DNA from: Acidimicrobiales bacterium
GTDB taxonomy: Bacteria > Actinomycetota > Acidimicrobiia > Acidimicrobiales > JADJXE01
Direction of reading: 5' to 3'
Assembly (NCBI GenBank): GCA_016716005.1
Contig: JADJXE010000001.1
Location: forward strand, 2,555,001-2,619,000
Length of the DNA stretch: 64,000 nt
Shown here: piece after piece, positions 61,501-64,000 of the stretch
Position numbering within the stretch: position 1 is the stretch's first letter
How the letters are laid out: each line of letters starts with the position of its first letter
Notes under the pieces: generated by a model
Told to the model about the DNA's origin: nothing
The model's input: the letters and a program-made list of their open reading frames with translations, nothing else
Database searches by the model: none
Position numbers and translations under genes: made by a program

Positions 61501-62651
61501 GCGTACGCGCGGTCGGCGCCGGCCAGTCGGCCGATCGCGGCCAGCGCCTGGCTGATCCGGCGGTCGACGTCGACCACGTCCACGTCGACGAGGCGCGTGG
61601 AGATGGCGGCCAGGGCGGCGTCGAACGCGGCCCGTTCCTCGAGCGTCCGGTGGGCCCGCTTGCGCTCGAGGGCGCTCACCGCGAGCTGACCCACCGTGCG
61701 CAGCTGCTCCGCCCGCTCCGCGGACCAGCGGATCCTGCGCTGGACGGCGTCGAAGCCGACGCTCGCTCGGACCCGGTCGCCGTTGCGGAGCGGGATCACC
61801 ACGGCCGAGCGCAGGCCTGCGCCCCGGAGGAAGTCGGCCTCGTCGGGCGGCTGGTCGTCGGCGCCGGAGACGAGGAACGGCTCACCCCGTGCCACCCGGC
61901 TGGCGAAGCGTGCCGCCGCCTCGATCGGTGGGGACGACGTGGCAGCCGCGGCCTCGTCTGCGGCGGCCTGCGGCCTGCACCAGTCGTGCGTCTCGGTCAC
62001 GGTGCCGTCGTCGCCGTAGAGCAGGAGGTAGGCCCGGTCGGCGCCGGCCAGCTCGGCGGCTGCGCTCAGCGCTTCGTGGATGCCGGCGTCGACCTCGCCG
62101 GGCGGCAGCGTGAGGAAGCGGGCGGAGACGGAGGTGAGGAGCTGCTGGAAGGCGACCCGGTCGGCGAGGGCGCGCTCGGCGGTCCGTTGCCGGGTGATGT
62201 CGAGCCCCGCGTAGGCCGCGCCGACGCCCCGACCGTCGTCGCCGCGCAGGACGCGGCCGCTCCAGTGGATCAGGCGCTCGGCGCCGTCAGGTCCCGTCAC
62301 CAGCGTCTCGAGCGCGGGCGGGGGTGCCCCGTCGGAGAGGGACGCGGCCAGCCGGCGGCGCAGGCCGGCCCGCGCCCGCTGGGTCATGCCCCCGAGGAGC
62401 TCGTCGAGCCGCCGGCCGCCGAGGTGGCGGAGCCGGTCGGACGCCCAGGCGACGTACCCCTCGGGCGTGACGACCATGGCGTCGATGTCGATGTCGGCGA
62501 GGAGGCCCTGCACGGCCTGGAGGTGGACGGCGGCCGCCGTGAGGGGATCTGCCGGCGGCAGGGTTGGGCGGCGCGGGCTCGCGGCCGTGCCCTCGGTGGC
62601 GGGGGTGGGGTCCGCAGGGGACGCACCGGTCGCCTGCCGCGGCGGAGGCAC
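58557..62651 (-). CDS. Large PAS/triple-GAF GGDEF-EAL c-di-GMP protein
   Basis: About 1364 residues, no membrane segment. Domain order: PAS (about 40-150), GAF (about 165-325), GAF (about 330-490), PAS (about 510-625), GAF (about 640-795), PAS (about 800-915), GGDEF, EAL. The GAF modules share a HEWC/HDWC motif also seen in the GAF of the protein at 7611 (AEWC). GGDEF is intact at about 1012 (VARLGGDEFGVLC) with an RPGD inhibitory site. EAL is intact (VEALVRW at E1139, SIDDFGRGYSSL, LKIDQSF, AEGVET). GTG 62651 follows TAGGAT (62659-62664) by seven bases. Confidence 0.93.
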   Translation of the reverse strand: MPPPRQATGASPADPTPATEGTAASPRRPTLPPADPLTAAAVHLQAVQGLLADIDIDAMVVTPEGYVAWASDRLRHLGGRRLDELLGGMTQRARAGLRRRLAASLSDGAPPPALETLVTGPDGAERLIHWSGRVLRGDDGRGVGAAYAGLDITRQRTAERALADRVAFQQLLTSVSARFLTLPPGEVDAGIHEALSAAAELAGADRAYLLLYGDDGTVTETHDWCRPQAAADEAAAATSSPPIEAAARFASRVARGEPFLVSGADDQPPDEADFLRGAGLRSAVVIPLRNGDRVRASVGFDAVQRRIRWSAERAEQLRTVGQLAVSALERKRAHRTLEERAAFDAALAAISTRLVDVDVVDVDRRISQALAAIGRLAGADRAYAFDVDLQRATMTNTHEWCAEGIDPVIDGLHDLPLDEHRWLLGHLAAGSSVVVSDVDDLPPSERDLLVGRGVRSLMLSPLTSLGRLVGFIGLDAVRATTTWPVERVQQLRLLGELLVNVTERQRVVGELARSEDRYRRLAEGLPDVVFRFRTRPEPGMEYVSPTAAEVLDHPVSTLLEPGGVLRHLAPDGRDALVAMLFDDTVRSHTVRVRWRRGDGRTARIEIRGNRIVDEETGTVAVEGIVRDVTEQVRADAVTRLHTDALQALLAGEPVEAVLDRVCHEVADLLCLPAIWVGTKRPEGLVAVTGRGGPLAGELVLPEIRWDGGPLSDGPAARAVATGRPQLVRADQVRPATSSHARATGLVAGFGLPLTLAGPLGPEGEPVGVLAAYADEATALDEPTLATLRDLGGWISLLLTLARGQERLRLQGAAMAAAANAIFITAPDGRIEWVNDAFTRLTGWPADEALGGTPRILRSGHHDGAYYERLWSTILAGRPFHSEVVNRRRDGTLYQAAQTVTPLVDPEGAIRHFVAIQEDVTALREAEAQLEHQALHDSLTGLPNRSLLADRLRQALTRARRHDRRVGVVHVDLDDFKVVNDVQGLADGDRLLVEVARRLEAVMRPGDTVARLGGDEFGVLCDDLADERDVIPLVERVRLALDQPRADDTTGIPATMGVAVTRPGDDTDAEALLRDADTAMHRAKARHRGRFEVFDESIRADFLERIRTTDELRRAIAEDELVVCYQPQVDLLSRALAGVEALVRWQHPERGLLAPAAFVGLAEETGLVASLDRVVLGQALAQLAAWKADPSLSAPPVLAVNVSVHTLTDPTLADDVTALLAATGVAPGELCIEVVESVVVDEGAAASLDRIAALGVGISIDDFGRGYSSLGYLRHLPVSLLKIDQSFVADLSRSEGAHAIVAAAVELGHGLGLRVLAEGVETPVQAEALSHLGCDLAQGFLLSRPLHIDALTEVIRSARTWHDAW

Positions 62652-62690
62652 GGGACCGATCCTAGGGGTGGTCTCACGAAAACCGTTGGT

Positions 62691-63698
<1,008 letters not shown>

Positions 63699-63709
63699 GA
63701 TCGCCGCCC

Positions 63710-64000
63710 CTAGAACTCGCCCAGGTCGCCGAGCCGGAACCGCTCGACGGCCAGGATGACGACGGCGGTGAGGGCCATCAGGATCACGCTCAGGGCCATG
63801 GCCTGGCCGACGTTGGCCGGCCCCGGCCGCCCGAGCAGGCGCACGATCGCCACCGGGACGGTGGGCGTGTCGGGGCGGGCGATGAAGGCGGTGGCCCCGA
63901 ACTCGCCGAGCGACACGGCCGCGGCGAAGCCGGCGGCCACCAGGCCGGTCCTGGCCGTCAGGGGCAGGTCGATCTCACGCCACACGCGCCGTGGTGGCGC
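63710..64000 (-). CDS. ABC transporter permease, C-terminal fragment
   Basis: The last 96 residues of a permease whose start lies beyond the window. VSLGEFGATAFIARPDTPTV and PVAIVRLLGRPG match the EAA-loop region and following segment of ThiP/FbpB-type importers; two membrane helices are visible (GLVAAGFAAAVSLGEFGAT and MALSVILMALTAVVILAV). It forms the membrane channel for the ATPase encoded 11 bases downstream. Thiamine is my first guess for the substrate, ferric iron the alternative; the binding protein is not in view. Confidence 0.85.
   Translation of the reverse strand, partial: APPRRVWREIDLPLTARTGLVAAGFAAAVSLGEFGATAFIARPDTPTVPVAIVRLLGRPGPANVGQAMALSVILMALTAVVILAVERFRLGDLGEF

Noticed and set aside
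62652..62690. Rho-independent terminator after the ABC ATPase gene
   Set aside because: AACC-AAC-GGTT followed by TTTTC on the minus strand has only a four-base stem; too weak to report as a feature.

Overview
This is a chromosomal window of very high GC content. It encodes typical actinobacterial functions: F420-dependent luciferase-like oxidoreductases, the MurT/GatD lipid II amidation pair, cell-wall-binding repeat 2 domains, a DUF2786/HExxH pair and many GTG starts. My best inference from family content is a member of the Acidimicrobiia (Iamia/Ilumatobacter-like); no rRNA or other marker is present to confirm it. I see no phage, insertion sequence, plasmid or CRISPR signature. About 57 protein genes and one tRNA gene are packed tightly on both strands, and most gaps are under 100 bases.

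Layout. 0-6 kb: edge of an ABC transporter gene, a NarL-type two-component pair, and a large class III nucleotidyl cyclase/ATPase/TPR regulator. 5.8-7.5 kb: a CsoR-family repressor divergent from folE, with an operator-like G/C tract between them, then a Nudix gene. 7.6-16.3 kb: two GGDEF-EAL c-di-GMP proteins around a Tat-exported amidase-like protein and a phosphotransferase. 16.3-24.1 kb: a DUF2786/HExxH pair, a GHL15-like secreted protein with a Thr/Pro tail, tRNA-Arg(CCU), a CMD-like/SHOCT pair, a YihY membrane protein and an F420 oxidoreductase. 24.2-33.3 kb: lipid, redox and carotenoid functions (PhyH-like, LLM, MDR, acyltransferase, SDR-DUF2867, MsrA, carotenoid oxygenase, DsbA-like). 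33.4-46.9 kb: central carbon and surface functions (xylA, xylB, TauE/SafE, Ada-like repair, K+ channel, phosphodiester glycosidase with cell-wall repeats, pckA, aldose epimerase, gnd). 47-51.5 kb: trypsin-like protease, thioesterase, murT-gatD and an RNA-ligase-like 2H protein. 51.5-62.7 kb: two more very large PAS/GAF/GGDEF/EAL proteins around an aldo/keto reductase, a peroxiredoxin and a Gfo/Idh/MocA gene. 62.7-64 kb: an ABC importer (ATPase plus permease end) of the thiamine/iron type.

Three themes stand out. (1) Four hybrid GGDEF-EAL proteins lie in one window; one has lost several EAL catalytic residues. (2) About half of the genes have a TANNNT-like -10 box ending only 5-8 bases before the start codon, which implies widespread leaderless transcription; in two cases the stop codon TAG of the upstream gene is the first half of the -10 box of the next. 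(3) The csoR-like/folE divergon has an RcnR/CsoR-type operator overlapping the -10 of the repressor, plus a short leaderless ORF overlapping the folE start. Two genes 1.5 kb apart (gnd and a PaaI-type thioesterase) each carry a single extra G in a homopolymer near the 3' end, which suggests base-call errors or recent inactivation.
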